A stretch of DNA of 54,257 bases, from NCBI GenBank assembly GCA_013816855.1, contig JACDDT010000008.1, positions 1-54,257 of the forward strand, given 5' to 3'. This DNA comes from Gemmatimonadaceae bacterium. Its GTDB lineage: Bacteria > Gemmatimonadota > Gemmatimonadetes > Gemmatimonadales > Gemmatimonadaceae. Shown here piece after piece: positions 18,017 through 26,847 of the stretch (its first letter is position 1; the number at the start of each line of letters is the position of its first letter). A program made the position numbers and the translations under genes. The notes below the pieces were generated by a model. That model saw only the letters and a list, made by a program, of their open reading frames with translations, had not been told where the DNA came from and made no database searches.

Positions 18017-18763
18017 ATGCAGCTGTCGCTCCTCGACATTTACAACCAGATGGCGGGCTTCGCCCGGTTCATCGTCTACGTTCTCGCAGCGATGTCCATC
18101 TGGTCGCTCTCAATCGCCATCAAGAAGTGGTGGGACTTTAAGAAGGCGCAGGCGGAGACTCGCAAGTTCGCTCCCGAGTTCTCCCAGTTCCTCGAAGAGG
18201 ACAATCTCGGCGAAGCAGTGACCCTCGCTGACAAATACAAGAAGTCTCACGTCGCACGCGTCCTCGGCGGCGCCCTCACCGAAATCCGCCCGCTCATCCA
18301 GGACGGCTCGGTCACGGTCGGTGACATCAACTCCGCAGAGCGCGCAGTCGAGCGCGAGATGCTGATGACGATCACGGACATGAAGCGCGGACTTGGCGTT
18401 CTCGCCACCGTCGGCGCTACCGCTCCGTTCGTTGGGCTTCTCGGGACGACGATGGGTATCGTGAACGCTTTCGCCGGAATGGCCGCTTCAGGTGCCGGTG
18501 GTATCGCCGCGATCTCCTCCGGTGTTTCCGAAGCTCTCATCACGACCGCCTTCGGTCTCATCGTCGCGATTCCCGCGGTATGGCTCTTCAACTACTTCCA
18601 GGTGAAGCTCGACAACCTCACCGCCGAGATGACGTACACCTCGAAGGAAATGATCGACTACATGATCAAGAACGTGAGCGGAACGGGCGAGTTCGGCCGC
18701 AGCCGTTTCACGCGCGAGTTCAACACCACCGCGACCTCGGGCTCGGGCCCGATCTCGCAGTAG
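18017..18763 (+). CDS. exbB: ExbB/TolQ/MotA-family proton channel protein
   Basis: A 248-aa inner-membrane protein with three hydrophobic segments and the conserved channel region GLGVLATVGATAPFVGLLGT followed by TMGIVNAF and a third helix (ALITTAFGLIVAIPAVWLFN). It forms the pentameric proton channel that powers TonB. GGAG lies 10 bp before the ATG. Immediate linkage with tonB and two exbD genes favours ExbB over TolQ. Confidence 0.9.
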   Translation: MQLSLLDIYNQMAGFARFIVYVLAAMSIWSLSIAIKKWWDFKKAQAETRKFAPEFSQFLEEDNLGEAVTLADKYKKSHVARVLGGALTEIRPLIQDGSVTVGDINSAERAVEREMLMTITDMKRGLGVLATVGATAPFVGLLGTTMGIVNAFAGMAASGAGGIAAISSGVSEALITTAFGLIVAIPAVWLFNYFQVKLDNLTAEMTYTSKEMIDYMIKNVSGTGEFGRSRFTREFNTTATSGSGPISQ

Positions 18764-18781
18764 TTCGCGAGAGACTAGCCG

Positions 18782-19252
18782 ATGTCAATGTCAACTGGTG
18801 GTGGCGGAAGGTCGAATGTGAAGGCGGAGCCCAACGTGACGCCGATGATCGACGTCATGCTGGTGCTCCTCATCATCTTCATGCTTGTCATTCCAGCCAT
18901 TAACGCAGGATTCGTCGCTCAGCCGCCGATGGGGCAGAATCTCCGACCCCATCCGGAGGAGGACGACGATCAGGTGCTGGGCATCGACGTCAATGGCGAG
19001 TACTACCTCAACAAGAAGCACATCCGTCAGTCGGACCTCGCGCCAGAGCTGAATCGCATCTACACGGCGCGTACTGTAGACAAGGTTCTGTTCATCAAGG
19101 CGGACAAGAATCTCGACTACGGAAAGGTTGTCGACGCGATGGACATCGCGGCGCACAATCTGGTGACGGTAACGGCGATGATCACCGATCAGCGGCCGGG
19201 CACCATGTCCGTAGTGGCTGAAGATCGCCTCGGTCTGGGAGGAAAGAAGTAA
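18782..19252 (+). CDS. exbD: ExbD/TolR-family biopolymer transport protein
   Basis: A 156-aa protein with a cytoplasmic N-terminus containing NVTPMIDVMLVLLIIFM, where the Asp in PMIDV is the essential proton-carrying residue, one membrane helix, and a periplasmic domain of about 110 residues. It partners ExbB. Its Gly/Ser-rich start MSMSTGGGGRS is shared with the following paralogue. Confidence 0.9.
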   Translation: MSMSTGGGGRSNVKAEPNVTPMIDVMLVLLIIFMLVIPAINAGFVAQPPMGQNLRPHPEEDDDQVLGIDVNGEYYLNKKHIRQSDLAPELNRIYTARTVDKVLFIKADKNLDYGKVVDAMDIAAHNLVTVTAMITDQRPGTMSVVAEDRLGLGGKK

Positions 19253-19671
19253 TGGCGATGTCAACTGGAGGCGGGGGAACCGGCCTCACCAACGAGATCA
19301 ACGTCACGCCCATGATCGACGTGCTCCTCGTGCTGCTCATCATCTTCATGATGATCATCCCGATGTCACGGAAAGCGATCGATCTGAACCTGCCCGACCC
19401 CACGCCGCAGCCGGAGCAGTCGGGTCCGCCGCCACCGCAGATCGTCCTCGAAGTTCTTCCTGCCGGCGTGTTTAAGGTGAACACGCTACCGGTCGCGAAG
19501 GCGGATCTCCCGAACAAGCTCAAGGAGATTTACACGGGGCGGCCGGAGAAAGTCATCTTCGTTAAGGGCGCCGAAAAGGGCATCACCTACGGAGACGTCA
19601 TCTGGGCGATCGACGTCGCCCGCGGGGCCGGCGTCAAAGTGATCGGCGTTCCGCCCAAGGAAGTACAGTAG
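19252..19671 (+). CDS. exbD: Second ExbD/TolR-family protein
   Basis: A 139-aa paralogue of the preceding gene, with the same MAMSTGGGGTG start and the channel motif NVTPMIDVLLVLLIIFMMII. It overlaps the preceding stop by one base. Two different ExbD subunits beside one ExbB is a recurrent arrangement in bacteria with many TonB receptors. The periplasmic part is shorter and differs from that of its neighbour. Confidence 0.9.
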   Translation: MAMSTGGGGTGLTNEINVTPMIDVLLVLLIIFMMIIPMSRKAIDLNLPDPTPQPEQSGPPPPQIVLEVLPAGVFKVNTLPVAKADLPNKLKEIYTGRPEKVIFVKGAEKGITYGDVIWAIDVARGAGVKVIGVPPKEVQ

Positions 19672-19748
19672 CTACCCGTTATCGGCCGCCCGCCGGGCTG
19701 CCGGAGAAGAAGAAGGATGAGTGGAAAGGGATCGTCGCGTCGCTCTTC

Positions 19749-20426
19749 GTGCACGCGGCGATCCTTTTTCTTTTTCTGGGACCTCTTCTCGCCACTTCTT
19801 CCTTTACCGGCGAAGACGTTCCGGGCGGTGGCGGACCGGGACCAGCAGGAGGAGGGGGCGGCGGAAATGGAGGAGCGCCTCAGCACGTTGATTTCGTGCG
19901 GATAAAATCCGATCCCACAACACTCCCTGTCGCGCCCGTTGTGATTCCTCCTGTGAAACCGCCCGTCGCCAAGCCAATCGTTCCTTCGCTTGTAACGCCG
20001 GCCGCGGCGATAACGCCGACCTCGGAGCCCGTGGAGGGACCGTCGACAGGAGGGACCGGGGTTAGCGGCGGGGCTGGCTCGGGGCCGGGAACGGGGGGAG
20101 GAGTGGGCTCGGGAATCGGAGTTGGAAAGGGCAGCGGAATCGGTCCGGGAACCGGCGGCGGCCCAGCGAAGGATTATCCGCCCACACCCAGAGAGGTTTT
20201 TCTTCCGCCGCTTCCGCAGCCCGCGAGCGTGAGAGGCCAGCACCTCAGGGCGTGGTTCGACGTCGACGAAAAGGGAAACTCGAAGCTCCTCTCCTTCGAG
20301 AAGTCGCGCGATGGAGGATACAACCGTTTGCTCGAGCAGACCTTAAAGGCGACGAAATTCAGATCGGGGGTGACGGCGGAAGGGGTAGCGAGGAGGGATA
20401 CGGCGATGATTGAGATCATATTCTAG
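19749..20426 (+). CDS. TonB-like protein with Gly-rich linker, start uncertain
   Basis: At least 225 aa. From the GTG at 19749 the protein begins inside a membrane helix. The frame remains open upstream and encodes a charged stretch (LPEKKKDEWKGIVASLF) that is the natural cytoplasmic end of this helix, but no ATG, GTG or TTG exists between 19566 and 19749. A CTG at 19698 is the best candidate start. After the helix come a long Gly/Pro/Val-rich linker (residues about 25-140) and a TonB-type C-terminal domain (LRAWFDVDEKGNSKLLSFEK). Gly instead of Pro/Lys repeats in the linker is unusual. It ends the Exb operon. Confidence 0.65.
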   Translation: MHAAILFLFLGPLLATSSFTGEDVPGGGGPGPAGGGGGGNGGAPQHVDFVRIKSDPTTLPVAPVVIPPVKPPVAKPIVPSLVTPAAAITPTSEPVEGPSTGGTGVSGGAGSGPGTGGGVGSGIGVGKGSGIGPGTGGGPAKDYPPTPREVFLPPLPQPASVRGQHLRAWFDVDEKGNSKLLSFEKSRDGGYNRLLEQTLKATKFRSGVTAEGVARRDTAMIEIIF

Positions 20427-20451
20427 GACTGCAACGGCGGGCCACTGACCT

Positions 20452-20510
20452 AGAACTGCGGACTGAACAACTGAATGCCGGGCGCTGCCCGCTGACTGCC
20501 GCTTATCGCT
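20452..20510. repeat. Left arm of a 59-bp inverted repeat flanking the IVP gene
   Basis: This arm matches the reverse complement of 21002-21060 at 54 of 59 positions with no gaps. The outer 26 bases (starting AGAACTGCGGACTGAACAAC) are identical. A few more matching bases continue inward. The two arms could pair into a long stem holding the gene between them. Confidence 0.9.
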
Positions 20511-20531
20511 ACGCGCAACAACTCCGGGACG

Positions 20532-20903
20532 TCACGCGCGAATCGAAGAGTCGCTAGCCAGGCACTTCAGTAACCCATGGAGCATCATGCGCACTCCGAG
20601 CACCTGATCGAGGGCGCTCGAGAACGTTTTTTCATCGATTGCTCTCATGTCACGCGCTAGGATGAGGTGGTATTCGAGCTCAGTACTTGAGTTCAACGCG
20701 ATTCGCAGAAACCGGGCGAATTCTTTTTGGCTCGTCTGCCCTCTGCCTTCAACGATATTTGTTGGGATCGACATCGCCGCGCGCACAATTTGACTTCTAG
20801 GGGCGGCTCTTCTCGGGCCTTCAATGGAGGCGACCACTCGATCGATGTTCAGTGCCAACGCGTGCGCCTTCCTCCACACCCTGAGTCTCTTGAAGTCACT
20901 CAC
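20532..20903 (-). CDS. Four-helix-bundle protein of the 23S rRNA intervening-sequence (S23/IVP) family
   Basis: A 123-aa protein with the S23/IVP/Avd-like pattern: an early FKRLRVWRKAHALALNID, then SIPTNIVEGRGQTSQKEFARFLRIALNSSTELEYHL and a third and fourth helix. Members are encoded in intervening sequences of 23S rRNA in several phyla and in diversity-generating retroelements as Avd; their function is unclear. Here it is neither in rRNA nor near a reverse transcriptase. It is antisense to its neighbours and lies exactly between 59-bp inverted repeats, suggesting a small mobile unit. The gene has its own ATG, with about 100 bp of upstream sequence inside the repeats. Confidence 0.85.
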   Translation of the reverse strand: MSDFKRLRVWRKAHALALNIDRVVASIEGPRRAAPRSQIVRAAMSIPTNIVEGRGQTSQKEFARFLRIALNSSTELEYHLILARDMRAIDEKTFSSALDQVLGVRMMLHGLLKCLASDSSIRA

Positions 20904-21001
20904 GGCAGGATGAAAACTCTCTTCTAGACCAAAACCGTCATCAATTTCAGTCCTGACTCGTCCCCCGCCCGCCAGAACTGTCTAAAGAGTAGGCAGCGCG
21001 C

Positions 21002-21060
21002 AGCGATCAGCGGCAGTTAGCGGTTAGCGCCCAGCATTCAGTTGTTCAGTCCGCAGTTCT
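21002..21060. repeat. Right arm of the 59-bp inverted repeat flanking the IVP gene
   Basis: This is the partner of 20452-20510 in inverted orientation (5 mismatches in 59). The space between the arms is 491 bp and holds only the four-helix-bundle gene. No obvious short direct duplication is visible at the outer ends. Confidence 0.9.
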
Positions 21061-21141
21061 TCTGGCAAATTCCCCCCTGAAACACTAACTTCTCCCCTCT
21101 ACGCGCACCCCGGTGCGCGCCATTTGTATCAGGGGCCCTCC

Positions 21142-22638
21142 TTGTCGACAGAAACGCACACTGAAACGGCTGATTCGAGCAGCGGGTTCGTCAAGGCGCT
21201 CAGCCTGACGGACGCGACGATGCTCGTCGCCGGGTCCATGATCGGCTCCGGAATATTCATCGTTTCCGCCGATATCGGGCGAACTGTCGGCTCGCCGTTG
21301 TGGCTTTTGCTCGCGTGGGTAGCCGCCGGCGTCGTCACTCTGATGGGCGCGCTCACTTTTGGCGAGCTTGCCGCGATGTACCCGCGCGCGGGCGGACAGT
21401 ACATCTTCCTCCGCGAAGGCTTGAATCCCCTCATGGGATTCCTCTACGGATGGACGCTCTTCGTCGTTATCCAGACGGGGACGATCGCCGCCGTCGCGGT
21501 CGCGTTCGGGAGATTCCTCGGCGTGTTGTGGCCCGCCATCACACCGGACCGCTTCTCGTGGTTCCCGCGGGCTGACGTCTGCGTCGGCGCTCTGGGCTGC
21601 CACGATCCGGCCAACGCCATTCAACTCGGCCTCACCCCGCAACGGCTCGTCGCATTGGTGACGATCTGGATTCTCACCTGGATCAACCTCCGCGGGGTGA
21701 AAGAAGCGAAGTGGGTGCAAACCACGCTCACTATCATCAAGACGGGCGCCCTCGCACTGCTCATCATTCTTGGCCTTACCATCGGCCGTCACGCGTCCGC
21801 AGTCGCGGCGAACTTCGGGGCGGGGAATTTCAATACGAGCGACGTCAGTGCCGCGTTCATGATCGCTTTTGGTGCCGCAATGGTCGGCTCGCTCTTCTCG
21901 AGCGACGCGTGGAACAACGTGACGTTCGCCGCCGCCGAAGTGAAAAACCCCCAACGGAATCTACCGCGCGCGCTGTTGTACGGAACGGGACTCGTCAGTC
22001 TCCTCTACATCCTCGCCAACATTTCATACCTCAACGTCCTTCCGCTTCATGGCGTGAAAGACGGAGCGGATGTGCTGTCTCGCGGAATCCAGTTTGCCAC
22101 GCAGGATAGGGTGGCGGCAGCCGTGATGGAGACGATGTTCGGTGCGGTGGGCGCTACGATCATGGCGAGCGCCATTCTCATCTCGACGTTCGGATGTAAC
22201 AACGGCCTCATTCTCTCCGGCGCACGCGTTTACTACGCGATGGCCAAAGACCGGCTCTTCTTCCATAAAGCCGGCACTTTGAACAAGAATCACGTTCCCG
22301 CGACCGCGCTCGTCGTGCAGTCCATTTGGACGAGCCTGCTCTGCCTTACCGGAACGTACGGCCAGCTTCTCAACTACGTTATCTTTGCTGCACTGCTGTT
22401 CTACGCAGCGACCACGTTCGGGCTTTTTCGTCTCCGCGCGACGAGACCGGACGCCGAGCGGCCGTATCGGGTGATCGGTTATCCGGTTCTCCCAGCGCTG
22501 TACATCGTTCTCACGTCGACGATCGCCGTGGCATTGGTGATCTCCGACAAGACGAGATCCGAGGCGGTCTCCGGTCTCGTGTTGGTTGCAATTGGCGTCC
22601 CCGTCTATTTCCTCTGGCGGAAAACGGAAGCCGTCTGA
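21142..22638 (+). CDS. APC-superfamily amino-acid permease
   Basis: A 498-aa transporter with about twelve membrane helices. The first helix carries the APC substrate-binding signature SMIGSGIFIV, followed by GALTFGELAAMYPRAGGQYIFLREG, typical of the LAT/SLC7-like branch. The substrate is probably a neutral or branched amino acid, unproven. The TTG at 21142 is chosen because AGGGG lies six bases before it; a further TTG at 21124 would add six residues. The gene begins about 80 bp after the inverted-repeat element. Confidence 0.85.
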   Translation: MSTETHTETADSSSGFVKALSLTDATMLVAGSMIGSGIFIVSADIGRTVGSPLWLLLAWVAAGVVTLMGALTFGELAAMYPRAGGQYIFLREGLNPLMGFLYGWTLFVVIQTGTIAAVAVAFGRFLGVLWPAITPDRFSWFPRADVCVGALGCHDPANAIQLGLTPQRLVALVTIWILTWINLRGVKEAKWVQTTLTIIKTGALALLIILGLTIGRHASAVAANFGAGNFNTSDVSAAFMIAFGAAMVGSLFSSDAWNNVTFAAAEVKNPQRNLPRALLYGTGLVSLLYILANISYLNVLPLHGVKDGADVLSRGIQFATQDRVAAAVMETMFGAVGATIMASAILISTFGCNNGLILSGARVYYAMAKDRLFFHKAGTLNKNHVPATALVVQSIWTSLLCLTGTYGQLLNYVIFAALLFYAATTFGLFRLRATRPDAERPYRVIGYPVLPALYIVLTSTIAVALVISDKTRSEAVSGLVLVAIGVPVYFLWRKTEAV

Positions 22639-22645
22639 TCCAAAG

Positions 22646-22663
22646 GCCTGCCGCGTGGCAGGC
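22646..22663 (+). terminator. Short hairpin between permease and pyrophosphatase genes
   Basis: A perfect 7-bp stem, GCCTGCC/GGCAGGC, around a 4-nt loop, followed by TTAAAT. It could partly terminate permease transcription or be a leader hairpin for the pyrophosphatase gene, whose AGGAG ribosome site starts 10 bp later. Confidence 0.4.
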
Positions 22664-22689
22664 TTAAATCACCAGGAGATTCACACAAC

Positions 22690-25197
22690 ATGCTTAACGG
22701 GAAGTCTGAAAACTTTCGCCGCATCACCAAGCTGATTCTCGCGCTGCTCGTGCTGGCGACGGGCACTCTCGCGCTTGCGACGCGCATCGGCGCGCAATCG
22801 CCCGACACGACGACACTCACATCGCCGGTAGCAGTGACCACGGACACCCACCAGGCCGGCGGAGAAGCGAACCTCGTCATCCCCGACCTTTCGCAGGTGA
22901 CGTTTCTCAATGGAATCCAGGGCCGCACGCTGCTCATGAGCGGACTGGTCGTCTGCGCGCTCGGCCTGCTTTTCGGAATGGTGATTTACGGCCGGTTGAA
23001 GAGGATGGTGGTACACGAGTCGATGCTCGAGGTCTCGGAGTTGATCTACGAGACGTGCAAGACGTATCTGATAACGCAGGGCAAATTCATTCTCATCCTC
23101 GAGGTCTTTATCGGCCTCGTGATTCTTCTCTACTTCAAGGTGCTCGTCGGATTCCCGATGATGAAGGTGATGATCATCCTCGCTTTCAGCCTGGTCGGCA
23201 TTGCCGGCAGTTACGGCGTGGCTTGGTTTGGCATCCGCATCAATACCTTCGCCAACTCGCGGACGGCATTCGCGTCGCTGCGCGGCAAGCCTTACCCCTG
23301 TTACTCGATTCCGCTGAGCGCCGGAATGAGCATCGGGATGCTGCTCATCTCGGTAGAGCTTGTGCTCATGCTCGCGATTCTGCTTTTCATTCCCGGTGAT
23401 TATGCCGGACCGTGCTTCATCGGCTTTGCCATTGGCGAGTCGCTCGGCGCCGCTGCGCTTCGAATCGCCGGCGGAATCTTCACCAAGATCGCCGACATCG
23501 GCGCCGACTTGATGAAGATCGTATTCAACGTGAAGGAAGACGACGCCAGGAACCCGGGCGTCATCGCGGACTGCACCGGCGATAATGCCGGTGACTCCGT
23601 CGGCCCGAGTGCGGACGGCTTCGAGACGTACGGCGTGACGGGTGTCGCGCTTATCTCGTTCATCGTGCTCGCGGTGAAGGACCCGGCAGTGCAGGTCCAG
23701 CTTCTTGTGTGGATTTTCGTGATGCGCATCATGATGGTCGTGGCTTCGGGCGTCTCCTACTTGATCAACGAGGCGATCGCAAAGGCCCGGTTCGGGGATT
23801 CGGACGTGATGGACTACGAGACGCCGCTGACGTCACTGGTGTGGCTCACATCGCTCGTCTCCGTTGCGCTCACTTATCTGGTTTCCCGCGCGCTCTTGCC
23901 GAACCTTGGCGACGGCACGCTGTGGTGGAAGCTTTCGACGGTTATCACCTGCGGCACGCTCGCCGGTGCGATCATCCCCGAGCTGGTCAAGATCTTTACG
24001 TCGGTAAGCTCAAAACACGTCGCCGAAGTGGTGACGTCGTCGCGCGAGGGCGGGCCGTCGCTCAACATTCTTTCCGGGCTCGTCGCCGGAAACTTCAGCG
24101 CGTACTGGCTTGGTATGGCGATCATGGCGCTGATGTCCATCGGCTACTGGGTCAGCTTGCACGGATTCGAGACGCTGATGCTGGCGCCGGCCGTGTTCGC
24201 GTTCGGCCTCGTCGCCTTCGGATTCCTCGGCATGGGCCCGGTCACGATCGCGGTTGACTCATATGGTCCGGTGACGGACAACGCGCAGTCGGTGTTCGAG
24301 CTCTCCACGATCGAGCAGATTCCGAACGCCGCCGCGCAGATCAAGAGCGAATACGGATTCGACGTCAACTTCGAGCGCGCCAAGCACCTGCTCGAAGAGA
24401 ACGACGGCGCCGGCAATACTTTCAAGGCGACCGCGAAGCCCGTTCTCATCGGTACCGCCGTCGTGGGAGCGACTACGATGATCTTCTCGATCATTGTCGG
24501 CCTGACCCACGGACTCACACAGAACGTGCAGAACCTCTCACTGCTGCATCCACCCTTCCTGCTCGGCCTCATTTCCGGCGGAGCGGTCATTTTCTGGTTT
24601 ACCGGTGCTTCGATTCAGGCGGTGACCACCGGCGCCTATCGCGCCGTCGAATTCATCAAGGCGAACATCAACCTCGAGAGCACGGAGAAGGCGTCCATCG
24701 CCGACAGCAAGAAGGTTGTCGAGATCTGCACGAAGTACGCGCAGAAGGGAATGTTCAACATCTTCCTCACGGTGTTCTTCTCGACGCTCGCTTTCGCGTT
24801 CGTCGAGCCGTACTTCTTCATCGGTTACCTCATCTCGATCGCCCTGTTCGGTTTGTACCAGGCGATCTTCATGGCGAACGCCGGCGGCGCCTGGGACAAC
24901 GCGAAGAAGATTGTCGAGGTGAACCTGAAGCAGAAGGGAACTCCTCTGCATGCGGCGACCGTAGTCGGCGACACAGTCGGCGATCCGTTCAAGGACACGT
25001 CGTCGGTTGCGCTCAATCCGATCATCAAGTTCACGACGCTGTTCGGGCTCCTTGCCGTAGAGCTCGCTGTCTCGCTCACGGAAACCAAGGGCGCCAATCT
25101 TACTCACACCCTGGCGGCGGTGTTCCTCGCCATCGCGCTGGTGTTCGTGTGGCGGTCGTTCTACGCAATGCGAATCGAGGGATCGTCGGCAGCATAG
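22690..25197 (+). CDS. hppA: Membrane-bound ion-pumping pyrophosphatase, divergent subtype
   Basis: An 835-aa membrane pyrophosphatase that couples pyrophosphate hydrolysis to H+ (possibly Na+) transport. The catalytic region is VKEDDARNPGVIADCTGDNA, then GDSVGPSADGFETYG (from about residue 280); the typical family form is [23 protein letters not shown], so several usually conserved positions differ. A second active-site part, GDTVGDPFKDTSSVALNPII, is near the C-terminus. In the GNT motif (575-577) Lys579 occupies the place that distinguishes K+-independent from K+-dependent enzymes. It is longer than the common 650-770 aa and starts with a signal-peptide-like segment before the first core helix. 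Confidence 0.9.
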   Translation: MLNGKSENFRRITKLILALLVLATGTLALATRIGAQSPDTTTLTSPVAVTTDTHQAGGEANLVIPDLSQVTFLNGIQGRTLLMSGLVVCALGLLFGMVIYGRLKRMVVHESMLEVSELIYETCKTYLITQGKFILILEVFIGLVILLYFKVLVGFPMMKVMIILAFSLVGIAGSYGVAWFGIRINTFANSRTAFASLRGKPYPCYSIPLSAGMSIGMLLISVELVLMLAILLFIPGDYAGPCFIGFAIGESLGAAALRIAGGIFTKIADIGADLMKIVFNVKEDDARNPGVIADCTGDNAGDSVGPSADGFETYGVTGVALISFIVLAVKDPAVQVQLLVWIFVMRIMMVVASGVSYLINEAIAKARFGDSDVMDYETPLTSLVWLTSLVSVALTYLVSRALLPNLGDGTLWWKLSTVITCGTLAGAIIPELVKIFTSVSSKHVAEVVTSSREGGPSLNILSGLVAGNFSAYWLGMAIMALMSIGYWVSLHGFETLMLAPAVFAFGLVAFGFLGMGPVTIAVDSYGPVTDNAQSVFELSTIEQIPNAAAQIKSEYGFDVNFERAKHLLEENDGAGNTFKATAKPVLIGTAVVGATTMIFSIIVGLTHGLTQNVQNLSLLHPPFLLGLISGGAVIFWFTGASIQAVTTGAYRAVEFIKANINLESTEKASIADSKKVVEICTKYAQKGMFNIFLTVFFSTLAFAFVEPYFFIGYLISIALFGLYQAIFMANAGGAWDNAKKIVEVNLKQKGTPLHAATVVGDTVGDPFKDTSSVALNPIIKFTTLFGLLAVELAVSLTETKGANLTHTLAAVFLAIALVFVWRSFYAMRIEGSSAA

Positions 25198-25221
25198 CAG
25201 TTATTCCAGACGAAGTACGTT

Positions 25222-25265
25222 GCGCTGTGAGGCGGCCATTGGCTGTCTCACAGCGCTCCATTTTT
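25222..25265 (+). terminator. Rho-independent-like terminator after the pyrophosphatase gene
   Basis: A perfect 10-bp stem, GCGCTGTGAG (25222-25231) with CTCACAGCGC (25247-25256), a 15-nt loop, then TCCATTTTT. The four-base gap before the T run makes it imperfect, but the stem is strong. Confidence 0.7.
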
Positions 25266-25278
25266 GGGGGCGCGCTCA

Positions 25279-26808
25279 TTGATATCATCACTATTTTCAC
25301 GTAAGCCGATTGCGCAGCTTCTCGCCGAGGGTGAAAACCCGAACGGGCTGAAGCGCGCGCTCGGCGCGGGTGATCTGATCATGCTCGCCATCGGAGCAGT
25401 GATCGGTGCGGGGATCTTCGGCGCCATCGGGTCGGCTGCGGCAGGACAGACGGATGCCGCCGGTCATGTCATCCGCGTCGGTGCCGGCCCAGCCCTCGTT
25501 GTCTCTTTCATTTTGTTGGGCGCCGCGTGTGCGCTTGCCGGTCTGTGCTACGCGGAGCTCGCTTCGATGATTCCGCAGGCGGGCAGCGCGTACGCGTACA
25601 CTTACGCGACACTCGGCGAGTTCGTGGCGTGGATCATCGGCTGGGATCTGATTCTCGAGTACGCCGTCGGGAACGTGGCAGTTGCGATCTCCTGGGGCGA
25701 TTACTTCAAGTCCCTCTTCAACGGCTGGATAACCTTTCCATATTGGCTGACGACGGGATATCGCACAGCGCTGCTGAGCTCGGACCCGAAAGTACACGGG
25801 ATGATCGCCTCGGCCCCGCACCTCGGACCGATTCCCATTCTCATCAACGTTCCCGCTTTCGCCATCGTGATGTTCATTACCTGGCTGCTACTGCTCGGAG
25901 TGAGAGAGAGTACCCGCGCCAACAACGTGATGGTCGCGGTGAAGCTGATCGTCCTCGCGCTCTTCATCGTGATGGGAATGCAGCATATCAACACGGCGAA
26001 CTATCATCCGTTCGCGCCGAACGGATTTGCTGGCATTCATCAGGGCGCGGCAATCGTGTTCTTCGCGTACATCGGATTCGATGCCATCTCCACGGCAGCA
26101 GAGGAGACCAAGAATCCTCAGCGAAATCTGCCCATCGGAATACTCGGTGGACTGGCGATCTGTACCGTGATCTATGTCATCATCGGCGCGGTGCTAACCG
26201 GCATGGTGCCGTCGCAGGATCTGGGAAAGGCAGCTGATCCGCTTTCCTATGCATTGAACGCGACTGGAATGACCAGCATAGCGAAGATCGTCGCGCTCGG
26301 CGCTGTCTTCTCGATGGCGGCAGTGCTTCTCGTTTTTCAGTACGGACAGCCGAGGATATTCTTCGCGATGGGGCGGGATGGTCTGCTCCCGCCGTGGGCG
26401 GCGCGGGTGAGCAAGAAGACGCGCGTGCCTGTGGTGACGACCCTCATCACCGGAATCGTGGTTGCCTTGTGGTCGCTCTTCGGGGATGCCGGAGAGACAT
26501 ACGATCTAACGAACATCGGAACTCTTTTCGCTTTCGCTCTTGTTTGTATTGGAGTCATCGTGCTCCGCTACACCGACCCCGAGCGTCCGCGCCCGTTCAG
26601 AGTTCCTTTCGTCCACTTTGTCGGGATCGGCGGGGCTCTGCTTTGCGTTTTTGTAATGAAGGGTCTGCCCACGCTCGCCTGGGTGCGATTCGGATGGTGG
26701 CTTCTTATCGGTCTCGTGCTTTATTTCCTATACGGGTACCGTCACTCGACTTTGCGCCGCGGCACCGGGCCAGTACCGATGGATCCACCTGCGCCAATCG
26801 CTAAATAG
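25279..26808 (+). CDS. CAT-type APC amino-acid permease
   Basis: A 509-aa transporter with about twelve to fourteen helices. IMLAIGAVIGAGIFGAIGSA is the APC substrate signature, and the helix pair ALAGLCYAELASMIPQAGSAY and ISTAAEETKNPQRNLPIGIL is characteristic of the cationic amino-acid transporter (YfnA-like) branch. The TTG at 25279 is preferred because GGGGG lies eight bases upstream; a TTG at 25264 lies within the terminator T run. Substrate unproven. Confidence 0.87.
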   Translation: MISSLFSRKPIAQLLAEGENPNGLKRALGAGDLIMLAIGAVIGAGIFGAIGSAAAGQTDAAGHVIRVGAGPALVVSFILLGAACALAGLCYAELASMIPQAGSAYAYTYATLGEFVAWIIGWDLILEYAVGNVAVAISWGDYFKSLFNGWITFPYWLTTGYRTALLSSDPKVHGMIASAPHLGPIPILINVPAFAIVMFITWLLLLGVRESTRANNVMVAVKLIVLALFIVMGMQHINTANYHPFAPNGFAGIHQGAAIVFFAYIGFDAISTAAEETKNPQRNLPIGILGGLAICTVIYVIIGAVLTGMVPSQDLGKAADPLSYALNATGMTSIAKIVALGAVFSMAAVLLVFQYGQPRIFFAMGRDGLLPPWAARVSKKTRVPVVTTLITGIVVALWSLFGDAGETYDLTNIGTLFAFALVCIGVIVLRYTDPERPRPFRVPFVHFVGIGGALLCVFVMKGLPTLAWVRFGWWLLIGLVLYFLYGYRHSTLRRGTGPVPMDPPAPIAK

Positions 26809-26847
26809 TGAAACCCGAATACAACCATCAGCCGTAATTCGACATAT

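Noticed and set aside
20532-20903. Accessory protein of a diversity-generating retroelement
   Set aside because: No reverse transcriptase, template repeat or variable repeat lies nearby.
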